Shown: positions 7,054-12,850, counted from the stretch's first letter. The stretch is 12,850 nt of DNA from Sva-07 sp031398325 (GCA_031398325.1 JANNNB010000048.1:1-12850), one strand, 5' to 3'. Notes: generated by a model from the sequence alone, not told the origin. Program-made: numbers and translations.

Positions 7054-7500
7054 ATGTCGTATGTCGCGTGTGACTGCTGGTTGGTCGAGGTCGACGCCGG
7101 CAGAGTTGTCGCCGGAGGTTCGGATCTTGCTCCTACGTTCGTCGTCCCCATCGATGTCGGGCAGTCGCCGGAGGAGATCCTGCGCTCCGTCGTCGAGTCG
7201 TCGGTCACGTTGAGCGAACTTCACTCGACGTCCTGGCGGTACGTCTACGGTTCGCTGCGACTCAATTTCGTTGCGATGGCGTCGGATCTGTTGGAGGGAC
7301 CACTGACCGAGGTTCGCCCGTACGAGCAGGTCCGGGGTGACGGGGCGAGTTCGGATCACGAGTTGGTCCTGTCGCACGCGGTTCGGCACGTGAGCTTCCT
7401 GCTGCGAACCGACCCGTCGTTTCTCGCCGTCGCGAATCGGGACGAATGGGTCCGAGCGGCAGCCATCCACGAGCCCGATGTGTTCCGGGATCTCACGTGA
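7054..7500 (+). CDS. Uncharacterised 148-residue protein, first gene of a coupled pair
   Basis: 148 residues, mixed alpha/beta, with no signal peptide or membrane segment. Recognisable blocks are an N-terminal strand with VACDCWLVEVD, a central HSTSWRYVYGSLRLNFVA (57-74), and a helix VLSHAVRHVSFLLRTDPSFLAV (about 105-126). The HSTSWR...HALRH-like pattern reminds me of uncharacterised actinobacterial hypotheticals with no known function. I chose the ATG at 7054 over the open frame from 6874 because the longer version would read through the 47-bp element and the operator-like palindrome. No Shine-Dalgarno is near it; the only GGAGGG is about 20 nt upstream. A CATCAT hexamer 7 nt before the ATG might serve a leaderless start. 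The stop overlaps the next start as GTGA, so the two proteins are probably made in fixed ratio and may act together. Confidence 0.72.
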   Translation: MSYVACDCWLVEVDAGRVVAGGSDLAPTFVVPIDVGQSPEEILRSVVESSVTLSELHSTSWRYVYGSLRLNFVAMASDLLEGPLTEVRPYEQVRGDGASSDHELVLSHAVRHVSFLLRTDPSFLAVANRDEWVRAAAIHEPDVFRDLT

Positions 7501-8912
7501 CTGAGACTGCTCCTCCCATCGCTGCTCGGATCTCGGTCTTCTACGCGCTGCGCGGCTCGATGGCCGCACGCGAGGGCATCGCGCATGGTGTCATGCTCCA
7601 TGAGCGTCACCTGCCCACACCGCAACCCGTGACGCTCGCTGGGTCGGATTTCCAGGTGCGTCGGCCAGTTGGCGATGAGTACGCCGACCCCAGCGCGCTG
7701 GCCTACGAGGTCCGTTTGGTCGAGGTCATGTACTGGTCGGTCGTCGGCCTGCCGAACGTCGTCGAGGTCCGCTTGTCGATCGCCGGCCATTCCTTCGCCG
7801 AGGTGATTTCCGCGGCGAAGGACCTGTACGACCCGCGTGTGGCGGTCTTGATCGACGGGGTTGACGCCGTTGCGCTCGTGCCGGGAGCTTCACCTGGCGT
7901 CGATGCTCTTGCGCAGGGTCACCGGAACGTCGTGATCGACCTGTCGGCGTCTCAACTCCCTGCAGCGACGTCGCTCGAGCATCGGGCGATCTTGGGGCAG
8001 CTGCTCTGCAAGGACACTGCGCTCGAGTTCGATTCGGGTTCGATGACGATCGGGGTCCCGGGAGATCTCAACGCCGCGGCGGGCAACGAGGTGTATGTGT
8101 GGGGAGAGGAGACGGTGATCTGGCGGCTAGAACCGCGGCTGCGTACCGGTTGGAGTGAACAGATTCTCGCGGTGAATGCGTTCATGACGGCGGCGCGGGA
8201 GGGGATGGAGCAACGGCTGCATGAGGTGCAGTCGTTGTGGGGCGATCGCACGTCGCCGGAGGATGCGTTGCGGCGTCTGGTGGAGAGTCAGGCGAGTCAC
8301 GAGTTGTTGGTGCAGGCGCGGCTCGACTCGCTTCGGGTGTCGTTGTCGCGGCCCATGGCGTCGTACACGAACCAACTTGCTGAGCACTGCAACGTTGCGG
8401 AGAGCGCCGATCGGTTCCGGCGCCTGGTCGATCAGACGATGCGCGCGATTTCACTCGAGGTGCAGCTGGTCGAGAAGGATGCTGCGCGTCGTTCCGCCCA
8501 AGCGGCCGCCGACGTGCGCATCGTCGTGGCGATCTTCGCGATCGTTTCGGTCCTCGCCAACGTCGTGGCGTTGTCGTTGGCGATCACTGCGCTGCCTCCC
8601 GGTTCGGCGAGTCGGTTCCGCCATCTGGAGTTCGGCTTCGGCGTTGCACTGCTCCTGACCATCGCCGCCGTTGCGATCGCGGTCCTGCTCGTCGTCTCGG
8701 CGCGCTCCCAAGTCAATGAAGCGCGCCGTAGCCGGTACATCGTCGTTGCGTGTGTTGCGGCCGTTCTGGCGCTCGCCGGTTTGATGCTCGTGTCGTTGAC
8801 GCGGTCGGGCACGTCGGCGGTGGTGGGATTGGTGTTGGCCGGCGTCGGGATGTCTGTCGCTGCGGTCGCGTTGACTCGGACCCTCCGATTGGCGTCGACA
8901 GGTCCAGGCTGA
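7497..8912 (+). CDS. Uncharacterised protein with N-terminal globular region, helical stalk and four C-terminal membrane helices
   Basis: 471 residues from the GTG at 7497, coupled to the gene before by a GTGA overlap. The first ~225 residues are soluble (RISVFYALRG near the start, VYVWGEETVIWRLEPR near 199-214). A long helical, probably coiled-coil stretch covers about 226-338 (AREGMEQRLHEVQSLW to KDAARRSAQAAADV). Four hydrophobic helices follow at about 341-363, 380-401, 414-436 and 440-460. The layout is a cytosolic sensor or adaptor on a stalk above a membrane module. It loosely resembles the membrane-tailed partner in predicted NTP-dependent or CATRA-type (caspase/TPR-associated) conflict systems. 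That is an impression from memory, with no caspase, trypsin or TPR gene next to it. The stalk before the membrane helices also recalls CorA-like channels, but the GMN motif is missing. Confidence 0.78.
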   Translation: MTETAPPIAARISVFYALRGSMAAREGIAHGVMLHERHLPTPQPVTLAGSDFQVRRPVGDEYADPSALAYEVRLVEVMYWSVVGLPNVVEVRLSIAGHSFAEVISAAKDLYDPRVAVLIDGVDAVALVPGASPGVDALAQGHRNVVIDLSASQLPAATSLEHRAILGQLLCKDTALEFDSGSMTIGVPGDLNAAAGNEVYVWGEETVIWRLEPRLRTGWSEQILAVNAFMTAAREGMEQRLHEVQSLWGDRTSPEDALRRLVESQASHELLVQARLDSLRVSLSRPMASYTNQLAEHCNVAESADRFRRLVDQTMRAISLEVQLVEKDAARRSAQAAADVRIVVAIFAIVSVLANVVALSLAITALPPGSASRFRHLEFGFGVALLLTIAAVAIAVLLVVSARSQVNEARRSRYIVVACVAAVLALAGLMLVSLTRSGTSAVVGLVLAGVGMSVAAVALTRTLRLASTGPG

Positions 8913-8958
8913 GGAGCTCGAGGTGGGTTGTCGGCGTGACTTGTTCGGTCGTTCAGAT

Positions 8959-8976
8959 GGGCGAAACACCTCGCCC
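8959..8976 (+). terminator. Hairpin after the membrane-protein gene, possible terminator
   Basis: GGGCGA-AACACC-TCGCCC forms a perfect 6-bp stem with a 6-nt loop, 46 nt after the stop at 8912. It lies in the 151-bp gap between convergent genes. No T-tract follows, so at most it is a weak or factor-assisted terminator. Confidence 0.3.
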
Positions 8977-9063
8977 TCCGCCGTTCACGCCGTTTCCGCG
9001 AACACGTCATGGGCTCCCGGCCAAGTCATTCCCGCTGGGACGATGGCCGAAGGGCGCGGCGCC

Positions 9064-9399
9064 TCAGTTCAGCAGGGCGACGACGAGCGTGACCGCGGCG
9101 ATGACGAGCGTGACCGCGGCGATGACGAGCGTGACCGCGGCGATGACGCCGGCTTGGCTGACGAACAGCCAGGTGCCGAACGTCCGCAGGAGTTGACCGT
9201 GGCGGTCGGCGTTCTCCGCCCGGAGTTCGGCGATGTCGGTCTTGATGTCAGCTCGAAGATCAGCGATGTCGGACTTCATGGCGAACTCGGTCCAGGTGGC
9301 TGGTGGCATGAGGTTCATGAAGGTGTCGGCATCTCGGTCTCCCAGTGATGATCTCAGGGATTCGTAGAGTCGGTGTCGTTGTGCTTCGGTGACGGCCAT
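9064..9399 (-). CDS. Small coiled-coil protein with C-terminal membrane anchor, copy 1
   Basis: 111 residues. A conserved head (MAVTEAQRHRLYESL, FMNLMPPATWTEFA, MKSDI) is followed by a short heptad-like coiled coil of about 42-68 (IADLRADIKTDIAELRAEN). A very hydrophobic C-terminus of about 36 residues follows (76-111). The organisation is that of the DUF1640/CCDC90-like membrane-anchored coiled-coil proteins; function unknown. The ATG at 9399 has GAGGAA 8 nt upstream. The hydrophobic tail is lengthened by a threefold 7-residue repeat (VTLVIAA type) that its paralogue at 12212-12547 has only once. The tail is long for one membrane crossing, so a hairpin is possible. It is convergent with the pair at 7054-8912. 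Confidence 0.75.
   Translation of the reverse strand: MAVTEAQRHRLYESLRSSLGDRDADTFMNLMPPATWTEFAMKSDIADLRADIKTDIAELRAENADRHGQLLRTFGTWLFVSQAGVIAAVTLVIAAVTLVIAAVTLVVALLN
9079..9141. repeat. Three tandem 21-bp repeats inside the membrane anchor
   Basis: The unit GATGACGAGCGTGACCGCGG plus a final C is present three times head to tail (9079-9099, 9100-9120, 9121-9141). The last two are identical, and the first differs by one base. Each encodes seven residues of the hydrophobic tail. The paralogue has a single unit, so this is a recent in-frame expansion. Confidence 0.9.
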
Positions 9400-9462
9400 C
9401 GGTGCGTTCCTCGATCGTGGTGTGATCTCGGGTGCTCGAACACTGATTCGGCCGGCGCCGTG
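9400..9462 (-). promoter_or_regulatory. Conserved 63-nt leader of the coiled-coil/membrane gene, copy 1
   Basis: These 63 nt align without gaps to the 63 nt upstream of the paralogue (12548-12610), about 52 identical, and include the GAGGAA ribosome-binding site. Similarity fades upstream of this block, where a TANNNT hexamer lies. This fits a transcribed 5' leader that starts near 9462. Confidence 0.5.
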
Positions 9463-9467
9463 CAGCG

Positions 9468-9473
9468 ATCGTA
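9468..9473 (-). promoter_or_regulatory. Candidate -10 (TACGAT) of coiled-coil/membrane gene copy 1
   Basis: TACGAT ends 5 nt before the conserved leader begins. The paralogue has TAACCT at the same offset, so both probably mark the promoter. Confidence 0.45.
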
Positions 9474-9536
9474 CCTTCGTGGCCCACGTCGTGGTGCTCG
9501 GCGACGAGCTCGGTGTTCAGTGAGGCGACCATCGAC

Positions 9537-10985
9537 TCAGGCGATGAGCCGGTTCGGGTCGCGTGATGGACTCGGGCGAACTCCGTTGGGTGCCCGGTCG
9601 ACACTCGACCCGTGCCAGTGGACGGTTCCGTCGGGTCTGGTCCAGGTGACGATCCGGTCCGGAGTCATCGTCAGGGTCCATCCGCCTTCATGCGCGAGGT
9701 GGTGGTGCCGACTGCAGAGGGGGATCAGATTTTCGATGTTGGTCGGTCCGAAGTTGCGCCAGAACAGCACGTGGTGGATCTGGCAGTCGTCGAAGGACAC
9801 GTCGCATCCTCCTCCACCGCAGGTTCGATGCATCGCTTGGAGTTCTCGCCGTTGGGCCCGGTTCGGTGTTCGTTGACTTCGTCCGAGTTTGCGGACGACT
9901 CCGTTGTCGTCGACTGATGCGAGAGTGATCTCGGCGTCGCAGCACAGGCGGCGCACGGTGTCGATCGGCAGTGGTATCCCGTCGGAGGTCTCGCAGATGC
10001 TGTGACCGTGCGGCCGATCGTGGATGGTGTGATGGTCGACCAGGATGGTGATGTCGGGCACCCGCATCTCCGCGCTCGGCTCGAACGCCTCGAGCTGGCC
10101 GTCGCTGCCAGCACCTGTGGTCGCATTCGCAGCGTCGGGCGGCAGCACGGTGTCGGACGGCAGCTCAGTGTCGGACGGCAGCTCAGGGTCGGACGATGTC
10201 GCAGTTGCACTGGACGCGCTGGACGCGCTGGACGCTGTGGACTTACGGGTGACGCCGGATGCGATCGCCTGCATGAACGCGTCGACTTCGAGATGGCCCC
10301 AACTGCGTCCGGAGTTGCCGTCTTGCTTGCGCACCCGGCGAAGATGGACCCGCAGCGCCTTTCGGATCTTGGCGGCGCGTTCGGGGTCGAGTTCGGCATG
10401 GATGTGATGCATCCCGCTGGCCTTGTCGAACCATTGCTTGATGTTGGCCGCTTCTCGCATCCGTTCGGCTTCGGCGGCTGCGGTGTCGACTCCGGATTCG
10501 CGGTCTCGCTCGGCGGTCAACCAGGCGGCGAACTCGCGCGTCGTACGTTCGAATTCCACGATGCGCTCCCTCGTCGCCGCGGCGAGCAGTTGGGCCTCAT
10601 GGCTGATGAACGTCGCTCGGATCTCGTCGTCCAAACGTTTCAACACGTTCGCGACGGCGTCGACGTGGCCACCGGCGATCAGCCCATCGGCGAGCGCTGC
10701 CTCGAACGCCGGCATGGCGTCGCACGCATGGCTGCGGGTGGTGATGATCACCGCATCCTTTGTCGTTCGATTTCCGCCGTCACCGAGCAGAGACTCTGGC
10801 GGCTCCGATTGCCCGGCGGAGGCCAACTCGCGTGTTCGGCGTGCGCACTGGACGTCGACCGATTCGAGCCACGACTTGACCTCACGCGACCGGCGCACGA
10901 TCGACGCGACCTCGTCGCGATCAGCGCACGTGGGGTCGGCGACGAGCAACGCCGAAACGGCGGCCTGCACGCTGTCGGTGTTCAT
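9537..10985 (-). CDS. DUF222 / HNH endonuclease-like protein (13E12 repeat family), copy 2
   Basis: 482 residues. Helical DUF222 region about 1-245, then a low-complexity linker (249-285) rich in Ser/Ala and in ELPSDT units. A second globular part follows with LGRSQRTPNRAQRRELQAM, and then the HNH module: C389-x4-C394, CQIHHVLFW (H404, H405), N419, CSRHHH (C424, H427). Unlike copy 1 it keeps the standard HH...N...H pattern with both zinc cysteine pairs, so it is the better candidate for an active nuclease. The two copies share the architecture but little close sequence, so they are old paralogues. The ATG at 10985 has GGAGA 7 nt upstream. A TTGCAT/TACGCT promoter lies about 60 nt upstream. 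The gene diverges from the AbrB/PIN module. Confidence 0.9.
   Translation of the reverse strand: MNTDSVQAAVSALLVADPTCADRDEVASIVRRSREVKSWLESVDVQCARRTRELASAGQSEPPESLLGDGGNRTTKDAVIITTRSHACDAMPAFEAALADGLIAGGHVDAVANVLKRLDDEIRATFISHEAQLLAAATRERIVEFERTTREFAAWLTAERDRESGVDTAAAEAERMREAANIKQWFDKASGMHHIHAELDPERAAKIRKALRVHLRRVRKQDGNSGRSWGHLEVDAFMQAIASGVTRKSTASSASSASSATATSSDPELPSDTELPSDTVLPPDAANATTGAGSDGQLEAFEPSAEMRVPDITILVDHHTIHDRPHGHSICETSDGIPLPIDTVRRLCCDAEITLASVDDNGVVRKLGRSQRTPNRAQRRELQAMHRTCGGGGCDVSFDDCQIHHVLFWRNFGPTNIENLIPLCSRHHHLAHEGGWTLTMTPDRIVTWTRPDGTVHWHGSSVDRAPNGVRPSPSRDPNRLIA
10140..10242. repeat. Two in-frame tandem repeats in the DUF222 copy 2 linker
   Basis: An 18-bp unit (TGTCGGACGGCAGCTCAG) occurs twice exactly (10151-10168, 10169-10186) with partial copies on both sides. 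A 9-bp unit (GCGCTGGAC type) occurs four times (10207-10242). On the coding strand they give Pro/Asp/Ser-rich and Ser/Ala-rich stretches between the DUF222 and HNH parts. The lengths are multiples of three, so the frame is kept. Confidence 0.85.
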
Positions 10986-11044
10986 CGGTTGTCTCCAATC
11001 TGTCGCTGATGGTCAGGAACGGATCGGGGAAGTCGGTGCAAACA

Positions 11045-11073
11045 AGCGTACGTTACGGATCAGAAATATGCAA
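11045..11073 (-). promoter_or_regulatory. Promoter of DUF222 copy 2 (TTGCAT-N17-TACGCT)
   Basis: On the minus strand TTGCAT (11068-11073) and TACGCT (11045-11050) are separated by exactly 17 nt. The stretch is more AT-rich than its surroundings. Transcription would start near 11038, giving a leader of about 50 nt that carries the GGAGA site before the ATG at 10985. Confidence 0.5.
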
Positions 11074-11234
11074 CACCAGTTCGTGTTTTTCTCGAACCGA
11101 CCATCGCTCGGTTCCGATACGTGTCGATCATGACGAGCGGGTCCGACAGCGAGGGGCTTGGCAGCCGGGGCGTGTTCCGACGAAGCCCTGCCGGGATGTA
11201 CAGAAGCCTTATCCCATCAATGACAGTCGAGTGG

Positions 11235-11240
11235 TACGGT
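11235..11240 (+). promoter_or_regulatory. -10 hexamer TACGGT, leaderless start of the AbrB/PIN module
   Basis: TACGGT followed by 6 nt and the ATG at 11247, with no Shine-Dalgarno sequence, repeats the layout seen at the other toxin-antitoxin module. The 261-bp divergent gap 10986-11246 holds this promoter and that of DUF222 copy 2; I see no gene in it. Confidence 0.55.
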
Positions 11241-11246
11241 GAAATC

Positions 11247-11495
11247 ATGAGTGGGACACATGTCGTTGCAATGGGTGACCGGGGCCGGATCGTCGTGCCG
11301 GCCGAAGTGCGCGCTCGTGCGGGACTCGAGGTGGGGACCGAGTTCACGCTCTTCGACACCCCCGGCGGGCTCGTGCTGACGACGCGGGCACAGCTCCGGG
11401 ATCGGGTTCGTGCGGAGCTCTCCGGGTTGTCATTGGTCGATCAGCTGCTGAACGAACGCCGGCAGGCGTCGACGATCGAGGATCGGCGGCAGTGA
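11247..11495 (+). CDS. vapB: AbrB/SpoVT-type (VapB) antitoxin
   Basis: 82 residues. The swapped-hairpin DNA-binding fold is clear: VVAMGDRGRIVVPAEVRARAG (about 6-26), then LEVGTEFTLFDTPGGLVLTT. The C-terminal helix SLVDQLLNERRQASTIEDRR is the likely toxin-binding tail. Antitoxins of this type repress their own operon and block the PIN partner. I chose the ATG at 11247 because the domain begins there and the TACGGT hexamer is 6 nt upstream; the frame is open from 11121, but that part reads as promoter. The stop overlaps the toxin's GTG start as GTGA. Confidence 0.9.
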   Translation: MSGTHVVAMGDRGRIVVPAEVRARAGLEVGTEFTLFDTPGGLVLTTRAQLRDRVRAELSGLSLVDQLLNERRQASTIEDRRQ

Positions 11496-11860
11496 CGGTC
11501 GTGGTCGACGCATCGGCCCTGCTCGCGTTCGTGCAGGGAGAGCCGGGTTCCGACGCGGTGGAGGCGGCACTTGAAGACGGGGCAGCATGCGGCGCGGCGA
11601 ATTGGTCCGAGGTCGCGCAGAAGGTGATCGCTGCTGACCGTGACTGGCCGTTGGTGCGGGCGCTGCTCGACAGCTATGGCATCGAGATCGAACCCGTCGT
11701 TGCCGAAGACGCCGAGTGGGCGGCGCGTCGGTGGCGTTTTGGAGAAGGGCTGTCGCTGGCCGATCGGCTCTGCCTCGCGCTCGCCGAGCGTCTGGATGAC
11801 GACGTGCTGACGGCCGACACGACGTGGGGCACGACCGGTCGGATTCGTCAGATCCGTTGA
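11492..11860 (+). CDS. vapC: VapC-type PIN-domain ribonuclease toxin
   Basis: 122 residues from the GTG at 11492, overlapping the antitoxin stop by 4 nt. All four acidic positions of the PIN metal site are visible: D6 in VVVDASALLAF, E40 in ANWSEVAQK, D91 in SLADRLCLALA and D109 in LTADTTW. It should be an Mg-dependent RNase controlled by the AbrB-type partner. It belongs to a different PIN subgroup from the toxin at 4624-5052 (AbrB partner, ADRLCLALA motif), so the two modules were acquired separately and not duplicated from one another. Confidence 0.92.
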   Translation: MTVVVDASALLAFVQGEPGSDAVEAALEDGAACGAANWSEVAQKVIAADRDWPLVRALLDSYGIEIEPVVAEDAEWAARRWRFGEGLSLADRLCLALAERLDDDVLTADTTWGTTGRIRQIR

Positions 11861-11908
11861 CCGCCGTCGCGCCGATCGTCGACGCCGACGACGTCGAGCG
11901 AAGACGCA

Positions 11909-11940
11909 GGATGCTCGAACACCGATTCGGCTGACGCTGC
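11909..11940 (-). repeat. Orphan third copy of the start of the coiled-coil-gene leader
   Basis: These 32 nt, same orientation, resemble the first half of the leaders at 9400-9462 and 12548-12610 (core CGAATCGGTG). No coiled-coil gene follows; the sequence runs into the end of the vapC gene. The first half is closer to copy 2 and the second half (GTTCGAGCA) to copy 1. It abuts the truncated DUF222 reading frame, so it marks a rearrangement junction. Confidence 0.5.
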
Positions 11941-11942
11941 GA

Positions 11943-12146
11943 CGCGGACCGAACTGCGTTGTCGATCAAGTCACCCGGAACCCAATCGGTTGGCGCATCA
12001 TCCGCCGTCGGCTTCAACCAATCCTCCAACCCGACCGGCGTCGCAGACAGCCGGTGGCGCAACCCGCAGAGCGCCCCGACACGTTTATCCAGATCGCCGA
12101 CATCCAGATCGCCGAGCACCCCCTCAGGTCTGCAAGCTGTTGCCAT
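11943..12146 (-). pseudogene. Truncated N-terminus of a DUF222/HNH gene
   Basis: About 68 codons from the ATG at 12146. The stretch GLEDWLKPTADDAP...VPGDLIDNAVRSA matches copy 1 (DLESWLHPAGEAP...MPESLIDEAVQRA) in order and spacing. The 30 nt before the start also match copy 1's upstream flank. Homology stops at about 11943, where the orphan leader fragment begins. The frame stays open beyond that, but only antisense to the vapBC genes and with no HNH motif. It is therefore a remnant and accounts for most of the otherwise gene-free stretch 11861-12211. Confidence 0.65.
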
Positions 12147-12211
12147 GAACACATCCTGCGCATGCGGGTCTGACAGTCCCCGCCGGGCCGATGGTGCGAG
12201 GCCGAAGCGGG

Positions 12212-12547
12212 TCAGTTCAGGAGGGCGACGACGAGCGTGACGGCGGCGATCACGCCGGCTTGGCTGACGAACAGCCAGGTGCCGAACGTCCGCAGGAGTT
12301 GACCGGAGCGGTCGGCGATTTCGGTGCGCAGTCCGGCGATCTCGGTCCTGACATCGGCGACGTCGGTCTTGAGCTCGGTCCGGAACACGGCGATCTCGGT
12401 GCGCAGTTCGGCGATGTCGGACTTCATCGCGAACTCGGCCCAGTTGGCCGGTGGCATCAGGTTCATGAAGGTCTCGGCATCTTGGTCTCCCAGCGATGAC
12501 TTGAGGGTTTCGTAGCGACGGTGACGTTCCGCTTCGGTGACGGCCAT
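12212..12547 (-). CDS. Small coiled-coil protein with C-terminal membrane anchor, copy 2
   Basis: 111 residues, paralogue of the gene at 9064-9399 with a nearly identical head (MAVTEAERHRRYETLKSSLG, FMNLMPPANWAEFA, MKSDIAELR) and tail (LLRTFGTWLFVSQAGVIAAV). Here the coiled coil is longer (about 44-80, repeated LRTEIA/FRTELK units), and the hydrophobic tail is a single normal membrane helix of about 21 residues (91-111). DUF1640/CCDC90-like organisation; function unknown. The ATG at 12547 has GAGGAG 8 nt upstream. The open frame continues to 12616, but the conserved leader and the copy 1 start argue against a longer protein. Confidence 0.78.
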   Translation of the reverse strand: MAVTEAERHRRYETLKSSLGDQDAETFMNLMPPANWAEFAMKSDIAELRTEIAVFRTELKTDVADVRTEIAGLRTEIADRSGQLLRTFGTWLFVSQAGVIAAVTLVVALLN

Positions 12548-12610
12548 GGGTGCGCTCCTCGATCGTGGTGTCATCTCGGGTGTCGGAGCACCGATTCGAC
12601 TGACGCCGTG
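12548..12610 (-). promoter_or_regulatory. Conserved 63-nt leader of the coiled-coil/membrane gene, copy 2
   Basis: Aligns without gaps to 9400-9462, about 52 of 63 identical, including the shared ACACCACGATCGAGGA segment just before the start. It is probably transcribed from the hexamer at 12616-12621. Confidence 0.5.
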
Positions 12611-12615
12611 CCGCA

Positions 12616-12621
12616 AGGTTA
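12616..12621 (-). promoter_or_regulatory. Candidate -10 (TAACCT) of coiled-coil/membrane gene copy 2
   Basis: TAACCT ends 5 nt before the conserved leader, the same offset as TACGAT at copy 1. Confidence 0.4.
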
Positions 12622-12677
12622 CCGCTGCGGATACTCCCGTGGAGGCGTTCGAGATTCGTTCACTCGGCCGGCGCGCC

Positions 12678-12724
12678 AGCGGCGAGCAGGGGAAAATGTG
12701 TGCTACGTCGATCGAGCAGATGGA
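12678..12724 (+). repeat. 47-bp dispersed element, copy B
   Basis: Ungapped partner of 6910-6956, with both ends nearly identical and a diverged middle. It lies between the divergent coiled-coil gene and the probable plus-strand start at 12832. I see nothing else in 12622-12819. Confidence 0.45.
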
Positions 12725-12819
12725 TTGCGAACGGCCCGAAGTACGGCAGTCACTCGCGTCGACCGGCAGACGGTCGCGCTCGCCCGCTGCAGCCAGCGAC
12801 GCAGAGGTCGGCGCGGGAC

Positions 12820-12825
12820 TATCGT
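12820..12825 (+). promoter_or_regulatory. -10 hexamer TATCGT before a GTG start
   Basis: TATCGT, 6 nt, then GTG at 12832: the same layout as at the starts at 4537, 5279 and 11247. Confidence 0.4.
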
Positions 12826-12831
12826 CTCGCC

Positions 12832-12850
12832 GTGCGACACAATCAGGGGG
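12832..12850 (+). CDS. Probable first codons of a leaderless gene cut by the window end
   Basis: GTG CGA CAC AAT CAG GGG is open to the edge and placed 6 nt after TATCGT. Only six codons are visible, so the product cannot be named. The call rests on promoter layout and on the 47-bp element 107 bp upstream. Confidence 0.3.

Noticed and set aside
6802..7569. N-terminal extension of DUF222 copy 1 up to 7569
   Set aside because: It would lie antisense to the gene at 7054 and read through the divergent regulatory region. The conserved flank ends at the ATG at 6801.
7497..8912. CorA-type magnesium channel
   Set aside because: A helical stalk before membrane helices is similar, but there are four helices and not two, and no GMN motif.
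9483..9493. CCACG-T-CGTGG inverted repeat between the coiled-coil gene and DUF222 copy 2
   Set aside because: Short and in GC-rich DNA, with no promoter or terminator placement that would give it meaning.
11430..11942. Minus-strand continuation of the DUF222 remnant across vapBC
   Set aside because: Beyond 11943 the translation loses all similarity to DUF222, has no HNH motif and is antisense to two well-supported genes.
1..12850. Injection-system structural genes, transposases, integrase, CRISPR array, tRNA or rRNA genes
   Set aside because: I searched both strands by eye and by translated frame and found no supporting motif or repeat pattern.

Overview
The window is GC-rich bacterial DNA. 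Several features point to a high-GC actinobacterium: two 13E12-type (DUF222) HNH endonuclease-like genes, two vapBC-type toxin-antitoxin modules, GTG starts and several apparently leaderless promoters. Acidimicrobiia (for example an Ilumatobacter relative) is my best guess, but it rests on gene style and not on a marker gene. I found no rRNA, tRNA, CRISPR array, transposase or phage structural gene.

Layout. Positions 1-2402 (minus) hold the N-terminal 800 residues of a secreted von Willebrand A plus DUF11-type repeat surface protein that runs off the left edge. Upstream on the same strand (2504-4537) is a 677-residue protein that joins an eCIS-core (DUF4157) domain to what looks like an atypical kinase fold of the actin-fragmin-kinase / PI3K-like kind. 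Next is a minus-strand RHH/PIN toxin-antitoxin pair (4624-5279), then the first DUF222/HNH gene (5383-6801). A divergent regulatory region leads to a plus-strand, translationally coupled pair (7054-8912): a 148-residue unknown protein and a 471-residue four-helix membrane protein. Converging on it are a small coiled-coil/membrane-anchor gene (9064-9399) and the second DUF222/HNH gene (9537-10985). A divergent AbrB/PIN toxin-antitoxin pair follows (11247-11860). The right end holds a truncated DUF222 N-terminus (11943-12146), a paralogue of the coiled-coil/membrane gene (12212-12547) and probably the first codons of a leaderless gene (12832 on).

Two themes stand out. The left third encodes envelope or secretion-related products: a surface adhesin-like protein and a candidate injected effector. 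The middle and right look like an accessory region built by duplication. There are two DUF222 genes plus a remnant with a matching 5' flank, two coiled-coil/membrane genes with a conserved leader plus a stray third leader copy, and a 47-bp element in front of both rightmost plus-strand starts. Many starts sit 6 nt after a TANNNT hexamer, which suggests leaderless transcription is common here. The least ordinary items are the eCIS-core/kinase-like fusion and the coupled membrane-protein pair at 7054-8912.
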